DNA of 64,000 bases, from positions 310,001-374,000 of the forward strand of contig NZ_JAQFIN010000004.1 in NCBI RefSeq assembly GCF_029504695.1, given 5' to 3'. Made by a program: the position numbers and the translations under genes. Shown here piece by piece: positions 41,488-51,135 of this stretch. The notes below the pieces were generated by a model. It had not been told where the DNA came from. It saw only the letters and a program-made list of their open reading frames with translations, and ran no database searches. Positions within the stretch are counted from its first letter, which is position 1. Every line of letters begins with the position of its first letter. The DNA is from Parabacteroides sp. PF5-6 (GTDB lineage Bacteria > Bacteroidota > Bacteroidia > Bacteroidales > Tannerellaceae).

Positions 41488-43056
41488 TCAGTAAATACTT
41501 TGTAACTCATTGATCTCTGCCGAAACGAGATCGATCTCTCCGTTCTGCGTGAACAACTCGATCGTATCGAACGGCGCGGAGGGATAAAACAGATTGGTCA
41601 GGACGATGCGGCCACCGGCGGCGAAGAACTCGATGGAGTTGGCGTCGATGATCAGGTGCCAGTCCACCTGCGGGCTGTTCACGATATAGGGCACGCCGTG
41701 CAAGGACGAGAAATGCTCGGAGAAAATCTCCGCCGTCGCGTTTGTCCGGTCGACATAAAAGATCTTTTCCATGTTATCATAGCCGATCAGGATGTATTCT
41801 CCCTTGTCGTTCTTGAGGCGTATGCCGTATTTGGCGGGGAAATTCATCTGCGTATTGTTGCTCTGATCGAATGTCAACTTGATCTCCAGTGGCGATGCGG
41901 CGAATTTGAACTGATCGGTCAATAGGTAGGAACTCTTCACCGGGGTCTTTGCCAATTGCATGTTTTGTCCTTTCAGGTGGTCGATCTCTTTCACAGGCGT
42001 GGAAGTCAACAGATAGAGGGAACCATCTTGCACCAGGCCCATCTCGCGCGGGAAGGTAGCGGCGCCGCTCCAGGTCGGTGTCGGTTCTTTGCCGGCGTAC
42101 TGCCAGTTGTTCATCCAGCCGATCAGGATCCGCCGGTTGTCCGGAGCGTCCGACCAGGTCACGCCGGCATAGTTGTCTTTGCCGTAATCCATCCAGAGTG
42201 TCTCCTGCTGGGCGGAGGTGAACTGCTTGCCGTCGAAGTCGCCGACGAAATACTGCGTAGCCGATCCGCCGGCCGGTCCTCCGGGATTGATATTGACGAT
42301 CAATACCCATTTCTCTTCGTTCGATCCGTTTACTTTCAACGGGAAGAGATCGGGGCATTCCCATACACCCTCGTGACTGCCGACGCCTTTGCCGAACGCA
42401 CTGAGGTATTCCCAATCCAGACAGTTTTTCGATCCGTAGAAACGGATGACCTGTCCGGAGGCAATACTCATGACCCACTGGCGGGAAGGAGCGTGCCAGC
42501 ATACTTTCGGATCGCGGAAGTCGCGGATGCCCGGATTCTTCAGGATTGGGTTTTGGGCATACTTCGTCCAGGTGCGTCCTTTATCCAGGCTGTAAGCGAT
42601 GCCTTGCGATTCGATATCGATCTCGCCCGCTTTCTCTTTCTTCATATCGTGATAGGTGAAGAACGCGATCAACGGCGGGTTCTCCGTACTGCCCAGACCG
42701 GAGGTGTTTGCCTTGTCCACCACCGCGCTGCCGGAGAAGATATAACCCAGTTCATCGGGGTAGATCGCAATCGGCTGGTGCTCCCAATGCACCAGGTCGG
42801 TGCTGATGGCATGGCCCCAGTGCATCGGCCCCCATTGCGTATCGTTGGGGTAATGTTGGTAGAACAGGTGGTATTCCCCTTTATAATACACCATCCCGTT
42901 CGGATCGTTCATCCAACCGGAAGCCGGACTGAAATGTACCTGCGGGCGATACGTCTCCTGAAACGCTCTCGTTTCACTCTTTGTCTCACTCTGACTCGCT
43001 TTCCCGCCGCAAGCGCAGAGGAAGCAACAAACGCATACATATAGATATAACTTCAT
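41488..43056 (-). CDS. GH32 fructanase/invertase lipoprotein
   Basis: Predicted beta-fructosidase (levanase, inulinase or sucrose-6-phosphate-type invertase) of GH32, 522 residues. Lipobox LCAC (C16). Five-bladed propeller with nucleophile D51 in WMNDPNG, the FRDPK transition-state motif and the ECPD acid/base motif. A beta-sandwich domain forms the C-terminal 160 residues. Whether it cuts inulin, levan or sucrose cannot be told. It follows SusD by 50 bases and precedes fructokinase by 7. It is the only GH32 of the locus, so both surface and periplasmic steps may rest on it. Confidence 0.93.
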   Translation of the reverse strand: MKLYLYVCVCCFLCACGGKASQSETKSETRAFQETYRPQVHFSPASGWMNDPNGMVYYKGEYHLFYQHYPNDTQWGPMHWGHAISTDLVHWEHQPIAIYPDELGYIFSGSAVVDKANTSGLGSTENPPLIAFFTYHDMKKEKAGEIDIESQGIAYSLDKGRTWTKYAQNPILKNPGIRDFRDPKVCWHAPSRQWVMSIASGQVIRFYGSKNCLDWEYLSAFGKGVGSHEGVWECPDLFPLKVNGSNEEKWVLIVNINPGGPAGGSATQYFVGDFDGKQFTSAQQETLWMDYGKDNYAGVTWSDAPDNRRILIGWMNNWQYAGKEPTPTWSGAATFPREMGLVQDGSLYLLTSTPVKEIDHLKGQNMQLAKTPVKSSYLLTDQFKFAASPLEIKLTFDQSNNTQMNFPAKYGIRLKNDKGEYILIGYDNMEKIFYVDRTNATAEIFSEHFSSLHGVPYIVNSPQVDWHLIIDANSIEFFAAGGRIVLTNLFYPSAPFDTIELFTQNGEIDLVSAEINELQSIY

Positions 43057-43061
43057 GGTAC

Positions 43062-43104
43062 TGATATTAATTCTTAATTTTTAATTCTTAATTTTTAATT
43101 CCCT
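43062..43104. repeat. AT-rich tandem repeat between SusD and GH32 genes
   Basis: Copies of ATTCTTAATTTTTA fill the 50-base gap between the SusD stop and the GH32 start. It resembles the AT-rich junction repeats at 40571-40612 and 44832-44868 in position but not in sequence. Confidence 0.6.
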
Positions 43105-43106
43105 CT

Positions 43107-44831
43107 CTACCAGCCATAGTTCTGCTGATACAATTTCTTGCTAAAGTTAACCTGTGCTTTTGGAATAGGGAAATATTCGTCCCTGTTTTTTGTGAAAGTA
43201 GCTTCTTGCAGGTAAGCGCCACGTCTTGTTTTCTCGACGGCGAGATAAGCGTTCACCGTTTCGGCGGCAATGCCCCAGCGTACCAGATCGAAGAAGCGAT
43301 GCCCTTCCTGCGAGAACTCCAGGCGGCGTTCGAAACGTAAGGCTTTGCGGGCGAAATCCTGTGTCCATGCCGGGCAGTTCACACCGGGTTTGTAATTGTC
43401 GACCTTGAACCGGCCGATCGCATCTCCCTGCACATCGACCAGGCGTGCCGTGCTGTTGGCCGCCCGTTGGCGGATGGCATTGATCAGCGATAAGGCTTCG
43501 TCCTGCCGTCCCAGTTCGATCAATGCTTCGGCCTGCCAGAGGAGCACATCGTCGTAGCGGATCACGTCGCGGTTCTTCGAGCTCGACATGAACGGGTCCG
43601 CTTTGGCAAAGCAGGGGCAGTCGGGCAATACCGTTTCTTTCATCGACATAAACGGGCCGTAAGTCTGCGGACTGCGGTTCCAGTCTTCCTGGAAAAGGAA
43701 CTCCGGATTGTACTTATAAGGCAATCCCGGTATGGCTACCGTATGGTTCAGGCGCGGATCGACGGGGTTGGCCAAGAGATCGTCCGGGGTAGTGATACTT
43801 TTCTCGTTGAACGTATCGAGTAGGGGCAGGCCGTTCTCGTCGGTGCGGAAGGCATTGACCATATTCTGTGTCGGCTGGTGGAAACCACAGCAGCCATATT
43901 CCGGGTTCATCGGGTAGTTGAGCATCGCTCCCCAGTCGAGGCGGCCGCGCAGGGTTCCGTCGCTATGCGAGTGTTGGATGGCAAAGATCGACTCACTGCC
44001 GTTCTCGGTCTCGCAGAGGAAGTTCTCGGCAAAATCGCTTGCCAGGGCATACTTACCGCCTAATCCTTTGCAGAGACTGACTACCTCTTCCAGCTTGGTG
44101 CGGTTGATATTGACTACATTGTGTTTCTCGTCCTGCTCGTAGGCCGAATACAACAGGGCTTTCGCCAGGTAGGCCTGTGCCATGCCTTTGTCGGCTCTTC
44201 CTTTGTCTTCGTTGTTGTCGGGCAGATTCTCCGCGGCGAAGCGGAACTCGGCAACGATCTTATCCCAGAGCTGCTGATCGGTAAACTCCACGTTCGAGAC
44301 ATTGATATACTCTTCGGTCGGGATGGTCTCGTCGACATAGGGCACGTGTTTGTAGAGGATCTTCAATTCGAAGTAGTAATGGGCACGCAGGAAGCGCATT
44401 TCCGCTTCGCGTACTTTCTTCTTCGGGAATTCACTCTCGGAAGCTTCGACAAGGCGTGCCAGGGCATCGTTCGCCCGGGCGATATTGACGTATTGGCCGT
44501 ACCATTTCTGATCGAGATAACCCAGGTCGTCGCGCATATACACGAAGGTCTCGAACGTATTGAAGTCGCCCATGTCGCCGGGCCCGTCACCCCCTTTATG
44601 GGAGTCGCCGCTACGCAGGTCGCCATAAGGCCAGAGCGCGTTCATGCCTCGCTGGTAGTTGTCGTTTCCCAATGAAGAATAGGCTGCAATGACCATCTTC
44701 TCTATTTCAGCCGGGCTGTTTAGGGCTTCCGAACCGGCTACGCCTTTGGGCGATTCGTCTAAGAATGAGTCGCACGCTGCCGTTGAGAGCAGTAAAGCGG
44801 TGGCTAATGTGGTATATTTGAGTGTTTTCAT
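43107..44831 (-). CDS. SusD-type glycan-binding lipoprotein of the fructan locus
   Basis: Outer-membrane lipoprotein, 574 residues, partner of the SusC at 44866. The ATG at 44831 is preferred; a TTG two codons upstream is possible. Lipobox STAAC (C20) and the family pattern DSFLDESPKG follow. TPR-like helices (EAEMRFLRAHYYFELKILY) and the C-terminal signature (ALRFERRLEFSQEGHRFFDLVRWG) are clear. It should bind fructan or fructo-oligosaccharides at the surface. The gap to SusC is an AT-rich repeat. Confidence 0.95.
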   Translation of the reverse strand: MKTLKYTTLATALLLSTAACDSFLDESPKGVAGSEALNSPAEIEKMVIAAYSSLGNDNYQRGMNALWPYGDLRSGDSHKGGDGPGDMGDFNTFETFVYMRDDLGYLDQKWYGQYVNIARANDALARLVEASESEFPKKKVREAEMRFLRAHYYFELKILYKHVPYVDETIPTEEYINVSNVEFTDQQLWDKIVAEFRFAAENLPDNNEDKGRADKGMAQAYLAKALLYSAYEQDEKHNVVNINRTKLEEVVSLCKGLGGKYALASDFAENFLCETENGSESIFAIQHSHSDGTLRGRLDWGAMLNYPMNPEYGCCGFHQPTQNMVNAFRTDENGLPLLDTFNEKSITTPDDLLANPVDPRLNHTVAIPGLPYKYNPEFLFQEDWNRSPQTYGPFMSMKETVLPDCPCFAKADPFMSSSKNRDVIRYDDVLLWQAEALIELGRQDEALSLINAIRQRAANSTARLVDVQGDAIGRFKVDNYKPGVNCPAWTQDFARKALRFERRLEFSQEGHRFFDLVRWGIAAETVNAYLAVEKTRRGAYLQEATFTKNRDEYFPIPKAQVNFSKKLYQQNYGW

Positions 44832-44868
44832 TATCAATTACGAATTAAAAATTACGAATTACGAATTA
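44832..44868. repeat. AT-rich repeat at the SusC/SusD junction
   Basis: ATTACGAATTA-type units fill the 34 bases between the SusC stop (44866-44868) and the SusD start. The SusC stop codon itself belongs to the repeat. Confidence 0.6.
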
Positions 44869-47800
44869 GAAAGATACATTGACTCCGACGGTAAAGGAAC
44901 GCGGAACCGGATAAGCGAAACGGGGTGTTTCGGGATCGACACCGGTGAAGGCGTCTTTGCCCGATCCTTTCTTGATCGTTAACAGGTTCTGTCCGGAGAT
45001 ATAGATGCGGGCATTTTCCATGCGTGCGGCTTTCAAGAGGTTCGCCGGCAGGCGGTAGCCCAGTTCGAAGTTCGCCAATTTGAGGAAAGAGGTGTTTTCG
45101 ACAAAGTAGTCCGACGTACGGATCTCGTTGTTTACATCGCTGCCCGAGACTGCCGGGATCGTCGTGTCGGTATTGTCCGGACGCCAGCCGTCTAACAGGC
45201 GGGTACCGTAGTTCTGTCCGCCGAAGAAGCCGTAGAAGTCGGTGAATTCTTTCAACCAGTTGTAGGTGTACGAGCCGACCTGTCCGTTCCAGAACATCGA
45301 GAAGTCGAAGTTCTTCCAGGAAGCAGCCACGTTCAAACCGTAGAGGAAGTCGGGATCTTCCACGCCGAGCCAGGTGCGGTCTTCGTCGTTGATCTTGCCG
45401 TCGTTGTTGAGGTCTTTGTAGCGGATACGTCCCAGTCCTTTGCCCGGTTGCTCGGCATGGGCGTCGATCTCCGCCTGCGATTGGAACAAGCCGTCGGTCA
45501 CGTAGCCGAAGAGCGACTTCCACGGACGCCCCAGAATGGTCTGGTCGTTCCCGTTACCCGGATAGGAGTTGATCACATCCTCCGGCAGTTTGGTGATCTT
45601 ATTGCGGTAGCTGGCGATATTGCCGGTTACGGAAAGATCTACTTCGCCGATCTTCTGGTTGTAGGTCAATGCAAACTCCAACCCCCAGTTCTCCATGCTG
45701 GCACCGTTCACATAGCTGTCGCCACCAAAGCCGATCGTTGCGATATAGGGCGGTTTCACCAGGATATCATCGGTCTTCTTCAGGAAGTAATCGACCGAGC
45801 CGACAAACTTCTGGTTCAACAGGCCGAAGTCGATCCCGCCATTGTGCTGAGTGGTCGCTTCCCATTTGAGGTTGGCGTTCGGGCGTTGCGTACGCAGGAA
45901 ACCCGAAGGCAGTGTGCCCTGGTTGTTGCCGTAGATATCGTAGGCCGTACCCTGGTCGCGTTCCCAGGTCGGATCGGTATAGTAGCGTGCCTGGTAGAGG
46001 CCGTAAGCGGCGTAGTTGTCGATCTCCTGGTTGCCGGTTTTCCCCCATCCATAACGCAGTTTGAGGTCGGAGAATACGCTCTTCGCGCTTTCGAAGAAAG
46101 CTTCTTCGCTCACGCGCCATCCCAGGGAGAAGGCGGGGAAGGTACCCCAGCGGTTGTTGCTCCCGAAGCGGGAAGAGCCGTCGCGGCGCAGGGTGAATGA
46201 AGCCAGGTATTTATTATCGTATGCATAGTTGATTTTGCCAAAGAAAGAGGAGAGCGCGTAAGAAGTGGCGCCTCCGCTGTTGCGGAAATTCGCTTCACCC
46301 GCCGAGAGATACATATAGTCCGGTGTCTCCAATACAAAGCCATCGCGGCCGGCCGACATCTCTTCGAAACTGTATTTCAGCATCTCCTGACCGGCCAATA
46401 GGTCGAAGTTATGCTTGCCCAGGTCGAACTTATAGTTCAGGGTATTACTCAATACCCAGTTGCCACCGTAGTTCGAATGGGTGTCCAGGCGGGCGGTCTC
46501 GTCGGAGAGGAAGCCCGACTGATAGCTCTTCTGCATATACCGTTGCCAGAAGCCGGTATAGTCGATCCCCAGTTTGGAGCGGAAGTGCAAGCCTTTCAGG
46601 ATCTCGATATCCAGGCTGATATCCCCGAACAGGCGGATCACATCCTTATGGTTGTCTTTGTTGTCTTCGATCATACGCACCGGGTTCTGGCGGTCGCTCA
46701 TGTTACTGGCGGGACCTCCCCAGCCGCCTTCCCTGTCGTAGACGGGCACCAGCGGTTGGATCAGGCGGGCACGGTCCTGCAGGTTGGCGGCGTCGAGCGC
46801 CGACTCCCGCGTTTTGGAGATCGAAAGGTTCTCACCGATCGTCACCCGGCCGTCGAATAATTTGTAATCGCTGTTCACGCGGGCAACGATACGGTTGAAC
46901 TGCGAGCCTTTGATCGTTCCTTTGTTGCCGTAGTAGTCGGCGGAGAAGAGCACGCGTCCTTTCTCATTGCCGTTGCTCACCGTCACATTGTAGTTCTGGA
47001 TAAAGCCGGTGCGGCTGATCTCTTTTACCCAGTCGGTATCGGTGGCTTCCATCGTCGCCACGCCACCGACATAGAGGTATTGCGGCAGGTTCACCTTATC
47101 CAATACGCCATAACCGTTGGCATCCCGGTGCCAGTCGAAGGTGTAGTTTCCGTAGTTCGGATCGTTGCCGTCGGTCATGGCGGCCAGCCACTGCGCCTGT
47201 CCGCGTTGTTCGGCATTCAAGAGGTCGACCGAGCGTTGCCATTGGGAAGCCGTCAATGAAGCGCGGAAATCAATCTGCGTACCACCGGCTTTCCCCTTTT
47301 TGGTGGTGACGATAATCACACCGTTTGCCGCGCGCGAACCGTAGATCGTCGCTGCCGAAGCATCTTTCAATACCTGGATCGACTCGATATCCGATGTGGC
47401 GATCTCGTTCATCGAACGGGTACTGGGCACACCGTCGATGATATAGAGCGGCTTGCTGTTGCCCAGGGTAGAGACGCCGCGCACCTTCACGTCCACATCG
47501 CCCGTTGGGTTACCCGTATTGGTGATATGCACGCCCGGCACACGCCCCTGCAGGGATTGCATGGCATTGCTGGTGTTGATCGTCTTGATCTCATCCATCT
47601 TAACGACGGAGACCGCTCCGGTCAGGTCGGCCTTTTTCTGTGAAGAATAACCGGTCACGATCACATCGCCCAACGCTTGCACGTCTTCCCGTAATATAAT
47701 ATGTAGGGGAGAGGCATTTTCGATGGTGATCTCCTGTGTCGTGAAACCGATGTAGCTGATCTGCACGATCGCTCCTTTCGCTACGGAGAGCGTGAACTGC

Positions 47801-47985
47801 CCGTCCAGGTTGGTCACGGTCCCGTTTGTTGTTCCTTTCTCAATCACTGAAGCGCCGATGATCGGATAGTCGTCCGTGGCGGAGATAACCGTTCCGCTGA
47901 TCCCGATCTGTTGCGCGTAAATCATTTGTGTCATCAAAAGCAGGAATGCCCAGACGCACAGTTTACCAAGAGGTGATGTTTTCAT
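44866..47985 (-). CDS. SusC-type TonB-dependent transporter of the fructan locus
   Basis: Outer-membrane importer, 1039 residues, for fructans or fructo-oligosaccharides. Signal peptide to about residue 24, carboxypeptidase-D-like domain at about 29-105 (GISGTVISATDDYPIIGASV), plug from about 108 (VIVTGYSSQKKADLTG, RGVSTLGNSKPLYIIDG), then the barrel ending in an aromatic residue (VNVSF). No STN domain, which agrees with control by the divergent hybrid sensor rather than by an anti-sigma factor. It is the first gene of the operon. Confidence 0.95.
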   Translation of the reverse strand: MKTSPLGKLCVWAFLLLMTQMIYAQQIGISGTVISATDDYPIIGASVIEKGTTNGTVTNLDGQFTLSVAKGAIVQISYIGFTTQEITIENASPLHIILREDVQALGDVIVTGYSSQKKADLTGAVSVVKMDEIKTINTSNAMQSLQGRVPGVHITNTGNPTGDVDVKVRGVSTLGNSKPLYIIDGVPSTRSMNEIATSDIESIQVLKDASAATIYGSRAANGVIIVTTKKGKAGGTQIDFRASLTASQWQRSVDLLNAEQRGQAQWLAAMTDGNDPNYGNYTFDWHRDANGYGVLDKVNLPQYLYVGGVATMEATDTDWVKEISRTGFIQNYNVTVSNGNEKGRVLFSADYYGNKGTIKGSQFNRIVARVNSDYKLFDGRVTIGENLSISKTRESALDAANLQDRARLIQPLVPVYDREGGWGGPASNMSDRQNPVRMIEDNKDNHKDVIRLFGDISLDIEILKGLHFRSKLGIDYTGFWQRYMQKSYQSGFLSDETARLDTHSNYGGNWVLSNTLNYKFDLGKHNFDLLAGQEMLKYSFEEMSAGRDGFVLETPDYMYLSAGEANFRNSGGATSYALSSFFGKINYAYDNKYLASFTLRRDGSSRFGSNNRWGTFPAFSLGWRVSEEAFFESAKSVFSDLKLRYGWGKTGNQEIDNYAAYGLYQARYYTDPTWERDQGTAYDIYGNNQGTLPSGFLRTQRPNANLKWEATTQHNGGIDFGLLNQKFVGSVDYFLKKTDDILVKPPYIATIGFGGDSYVNGASMENWGLEFALTYNQKIGEVDLSVTGNIASYRNKITKLPEDVINSYPGNGNDQTILGRPWKSLFGYVTDGLFQSQAEIDAHAEQPGKGLGRIRYKDLNNDGKINDEDRTWLGVEDPDFLYGLNVAASWKNFDFSMFWNGQVGSYTYNWLKEFTDFYGFFGGQNYGTRLLDGWRPDNTDTTIPAVSGSDVNNEIRTSDYFVENTSFLKLANFELGYRLPANLLKAARMENARIYISGQNLLTIKKGSGKDAFTGVDPETPRFAYPVPRSFTVGVNVSF

Positions 47986-48023
47986 AAAATTGTTTTTATG
48001 TGTTCGACATGATATTCTGTCGG

Positions 48024-48031
48024 CAAAGCTA
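48024..48031 (-). promoter_or_regulatory. -7 box TAGCTTTG of the fructan operon
   Basis: On the minus strand TAGCTTTG lies 38 bases before the SusC start and matches TAnnTTTG. No good -33 box is seen, which is common for activator-dependent Sus promoters. The repeats at 48076-48129 lie 45-98 bases upstream of it. Confidence 0.55.
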
Positions 48032-48075
48032 AAGGACGGCGGGGTGGCGGACTATAACAAATCGACTTGGGGCTA

Positions 48076-48129
48076 TGACAAATGTCGCATAGGTGACAAA
48101 TGTGATCGTAATGTGACAAATGTGATCGT
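48076..48129. promoter_or_regulatory. Three direct repeats of TGACAAATGT, probable activator sites
   Basis: TGACAAATGT occurs at 48076, 48094 and 48114 (spacings 18 and 20). The last two are part of a longer 17-bp repeat GTGACAAATGTGATCGT. They lie between the divergent SusC and hybrid sensor genes, about two helical turns apart, as expected for AraC-type DNA binding by the sensor's own C-terminal domain. Confidence 0.7.
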
Positions 48130-48157
48130 TTCAACGCTTTCGTTTCCGGTATTTTTG

Positions 48158-48165
48158 TATGTTTG
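48158..48165 (+). promoter_or_regulatory. -7 box TATGTTTG of the hybrid sensor gene
   Basis: TATGTTTG fits TAnnTTTG and ends 19 bases before the ATG at 48185. This spacing supports that start over the much longer upstream frame beginning at 47990. Confidence 0.55.
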
Positions 48166-48184
48166 TAATCGACAGCTGTATGAT

Positions 48185-50899
48185 ATGCGCTATATTCAGG
48201 TTCCACTTTTGTTACTCTTAGGCAGTGTTGTCCTGATGACCTCCTGTCATTCGCGTTCCGGCAAAAAAGAATATGTGGTCGGGCTCTCTCAATGTATGCT
48301 CGACGATGCCTGGCGGCAGACGATGATCCGCGAGGTGGAGATCGAGGCTTCCATGTACGATGGCCTGCGGTTGGAGATTCGCAATGCGGACACCAACAAC
48401 CAGCAACAGATCGAGCAGATCCGGGAACTGATCGGTATGGGTGTGGATGTCTTGATCATCTCCCCGAACGAATCGGCGCCCTTGACGGCGGTGGCCGAAG
48501 AGGCCTACCGCGCGGGCATACCGACGGTTATCACCGACCGGAAGATCGACAGCGAACTTTATACCACCTTCGTCGGCGCCAATAATTACGAGATCGGGAA
48601 AGACGCCGGCCTCTATGCCGCCGCCCACCTGCCGAAAGGCGCCGTGGTGCTGGAGATCTGGGGCTTGTCGACCTCCTCGCCCGCGCAGGAGCGGCATATC
48701 GGTTTTACGGATGCCCTGATGGGGCGGTCCGATCTCTCGTTGATCAAACTGGAAGGGGAGTGGCGCTACGATACAACCTCCGTGCGTATCGCCCGGATGC
48801 CGTTGCCCGAGAAGATCGATTTTGTCTATGCCCATAACGATATGATGGCGATTGCCGCCCGGGAGTTCTTCGTACGGAGGGATCCGGTCGAAGGGGAGAA
48901 ACTGCATATCATCGGGGTCGATGCCGTGCCGGGTGCCGGCTTGCAGGCCGTTGCCGACGGGCAGATCACCACCTCGTTCCTTTATCCCACCGGCGGCGCC
49001 CAGGTGATTAAAGCCGCCATGCAAATCCTGCGCGGTGATAGCGTACCCAAGTATATCCCGCTCTCCACTTCGCAGGTGAATGCCGGCGCGGCGCGCACCT
49101 CCCTCCTGCAGTCGGAGCGGATCGAGAACTACCAGCAACAGATCGAAGCGCAACGCTCGCGCCTGGACGGGATGTTCACGCAATACCATTTCCTGCAAAA
49201 CTCCCTGTTGATTATCTCCGTCTTGATGATCGGCTTTGTCATTCTTACGCTCTATGCGTTCTTTATCAACCGGAAGATGAAGCAGACCAACCAGGCGCTT
49301 CGGGAGACCAACCGCAAAGAGGAAGAGCAGCGCAAGAAACTCATCGCCCTCAATGCGGAAATCAAAGAGGTGACGGCGCAGAAGTTGCAGTTCTTCACCA
49401 ACGTATCCCACGAGGTGCGTACGCCGTTGACGCTGATCCTGGCGCCGCTCGACCGGTTGATCGGGCTGATGCAGGACTCGCCTTACCTGCCCGATCTGCA
49501 ACTGATCCGGAAGAATGCCGATCGCCTCTTGCGGGTGATCAACCAGATTCTCGACTTCCGCAAGATCGAGAACGACCAGGAAGAACTGAAGATCCGGGAA
49601 GTCGAGATGGTGAACTTCACGCGCGAGGTGATGAGCTATTTCGACAGTATGGCGCAGGTCCGGCAGATCCAGTATCGTTTTCTCTCCGAAAGCAAAATCT
49701 GTCGTGTCTGGATCGATACGGACCAGATGGAAAAGGTATTGGTCAACCTCTTGTCGAACGCCTTTAAGTTCACCCCGGAGAATGGCGTGATCGAAGTGGC
49801 GTTACACGAGGATGCCGACCGGGTGCGGTTGCAGGTGCGCGACACGGGGGTGGGCATCAAACCCGAAAACCTGCCTTATCTCTTCGATCGTTTCTATACC
49901 GAACACCGGACGACCGGCACAGGCATCGGCCTGCACCTGGCGAAGCAATACCTCGAGATGCACCACGGCGAGATTGCCGTGCAGAGCCGGCTCGGAGAGG
50001 GTACGACCCTCACCGTCACGCTGCGGAAAGGTAAGGCACATTTCTCAGAGAAAGTGGTGCAGGAAATGCAGATCTCGCCTTATGCCTACGAGGCCTCCCA
50101 ATTGGATGATACGGAAGCACAGGAATTGTTAAATCGCTCGTATGCTTATCCGATCCTGATCGTGGAAGACGATGAAGAAGTGCGCGCCTATCTCGAGAAA
50201 GAACTGCAGGAACAGTTCCCCGTCGTTGCCGTGGCTAACGGGGTGGAGGCCCTGGCGGTGCTCGAACGGGGAGAGGATATCTCCCTGGTATTGAGCGATG
50301 TGATGATGCCCGAGATGAATGGCTTCGAGCTCTGTCGCGCGATCAAGACCAATCTGTCCTACAGCCATATCCCGGTGATCCTGTTGACGGCATTGACCGA
50401 TGAACGGCAACGCCTCTACGGAGTGGCCCGCGGGGCGGACGGTTATATCCAGAAGCCGTTTGATATCCGGTATGTGAAGGTGAAGATCATCCGCCTGTTT
50501 GAAGAACAGAAACGGCTGCGTGAGCAGTTACTCCGCAAATTGCAGGAGAACCGGCTGTTGATTGCCGAGCCGGAGAAAGCGGAGAATATCGACGATCAGT
50601 TCCTGCGCCGCCTGTTGGCACGCTTGGAAGAGGTGTATACCGATTCCGAATTCAATGTGGAACGCCTGAGTGATACGCTTGGCCTCTCGCGCGGACACCT
50701 GCACCGGAAAGTGAAAGAGCTGACGGGCACCACGCCGGTCGACTTCCTGCGCAACTTCCGCCTGGCCAAAGCTGCCGAATTGCTTCGTGGCCATACCCTT
50801 TCCGTCAGCGAAGTAGCCTACCAGACCGGCTTCTCTTCGCCCGCCTATTTCACCAAATGCTTCAAGGCAGTCTACGGTGTGATCCCCAAGGAATATTAG
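48185..50899 (+). CDS. Hybrid two-component system sensor/regulator with periplasmic sugar-binding domain
   Basis: Single-protein sensor and transcription factor of 904 residues, BT1754-like in layout. An N-terminal signal/anchor (LLLLLGSVVLMTSC) is followed by a periplasmic-binding-protein domain of the ribose/LacI type at about 30-305 (VGLSQCMLDDAWRQTMIREV, IISPNESAPLTAVAEEA). One transmembrane segment lies at about 338-360. The histidine kinase has H409 in FTNVSHEVRTP and an ATPase domain with DTGVGIKPENLP. The receiver has phospho-acceptor D705 in LSDVMMPEMNG. The C-terminal AraC HTH covers about 800-904. In the B. thetaiotaomicron homologue this domain binds fructose; here fructose sensing is inferred from that and from the neighbouring GH32 and kinase genes. 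Confidence 0.93.
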   Translation: MRYIQVPLLLLLGSVVLMTSCHSRSGKKEYVVGLSQCMLDDAWRQTMIREVEIEASMYDGLRLEIRNADTNNQQQIEQIRELIGMGVDVLIISPNESAPLTAVAEEAYRAGIPTVITDRKIDSELYTTFVGANNYEIGKDAGLYAAAHLPKGAVVLEIWGLSTSSPAQERHIGFTDALMGRSDLSLIKLEGEWRYDTTSVRIARMPLPEKIDFVYAHNDMMAIAAREFFVRRDPVEGEKLHIIGVDAVPGAGLQAVADGQITTSFLYPTGGAQVIKAAMQILRGDSVPKYIPLSTSQVNAGAARTSLLQSERIENYQQQIEAQRSRLDGMFTQYHFLQNSLLIISVLMIGFVILTLYAFFINRKMKQTNQALRETNRKEEEQRKKLIALNAEIKEVTAQKLQFFTNVSHEVRTPLTLILAPLDRLIGLMQDSPYLPDLQLIRKNADRLLRVINQILDFRKIENDQEELKIREVEMVNFTREVMSYFDSMAQVRQIQYRFLSESKICRVWIDTDQMEKVLVNLLSNAFKFTPENGVIEVALHEDADRVRLQVRDTGVGIKPENLPYLFDRFYTEHRTTGTGIGLHLAKQYLEMHHGEIAVQSRLGEGTTLTVTLRKGKAHFSEKVVQEMQISPYAYEASQLDDTEAQELLNRSYAYPILIVEDDEEVRAYLEKELQEQFPVVAVANGVEALAVLERGEDISLVLSDVMMPEMNGFELCRAIKTNLSYSHIPVILLTALTDERQRLYGVARGADGYIQKPFDIRYVKVKIIRLFEEQKRLREQLLRKLQENRLLIAEPEKAENIDDQFLRRLLARLEEVYTDSEFNVERLSDTLGLSRGHLHRKVKELTGTTPVDFLRNFRLAKAAELLRGHTLSVSEVAYQTGFSSPAYFTKCFKAVYGVIPKEY

Positions 50900-51135
50900 G
50901 TTGAATCCTCATCAGTATTCTCAGAATATGGGGGAATGGGCTTTTCATACCATTGGTCATGACGAGTAGTGTGCCCACCTGGGATTACCTTTTTTACCGA
51001 TAAAAATGATGTTTTCACGATTGGATTTGGGTCGTTCACAGATAAGATTAGGAGAATAAGTGTAACCCCGGTAATTTTATCCAGTATTTTAATCCGTCAA
51101 TTTTTGTAATTTAATATTATTATAAACAAAAACGA

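Noticed and set aside
47990-48184. 65-residue N-terminal extension of the hybrid sensor
   Set aside because: It would translate through the direct repeats and the -7 box and place a cysteine-rich nonsense segment before the signal peptide.
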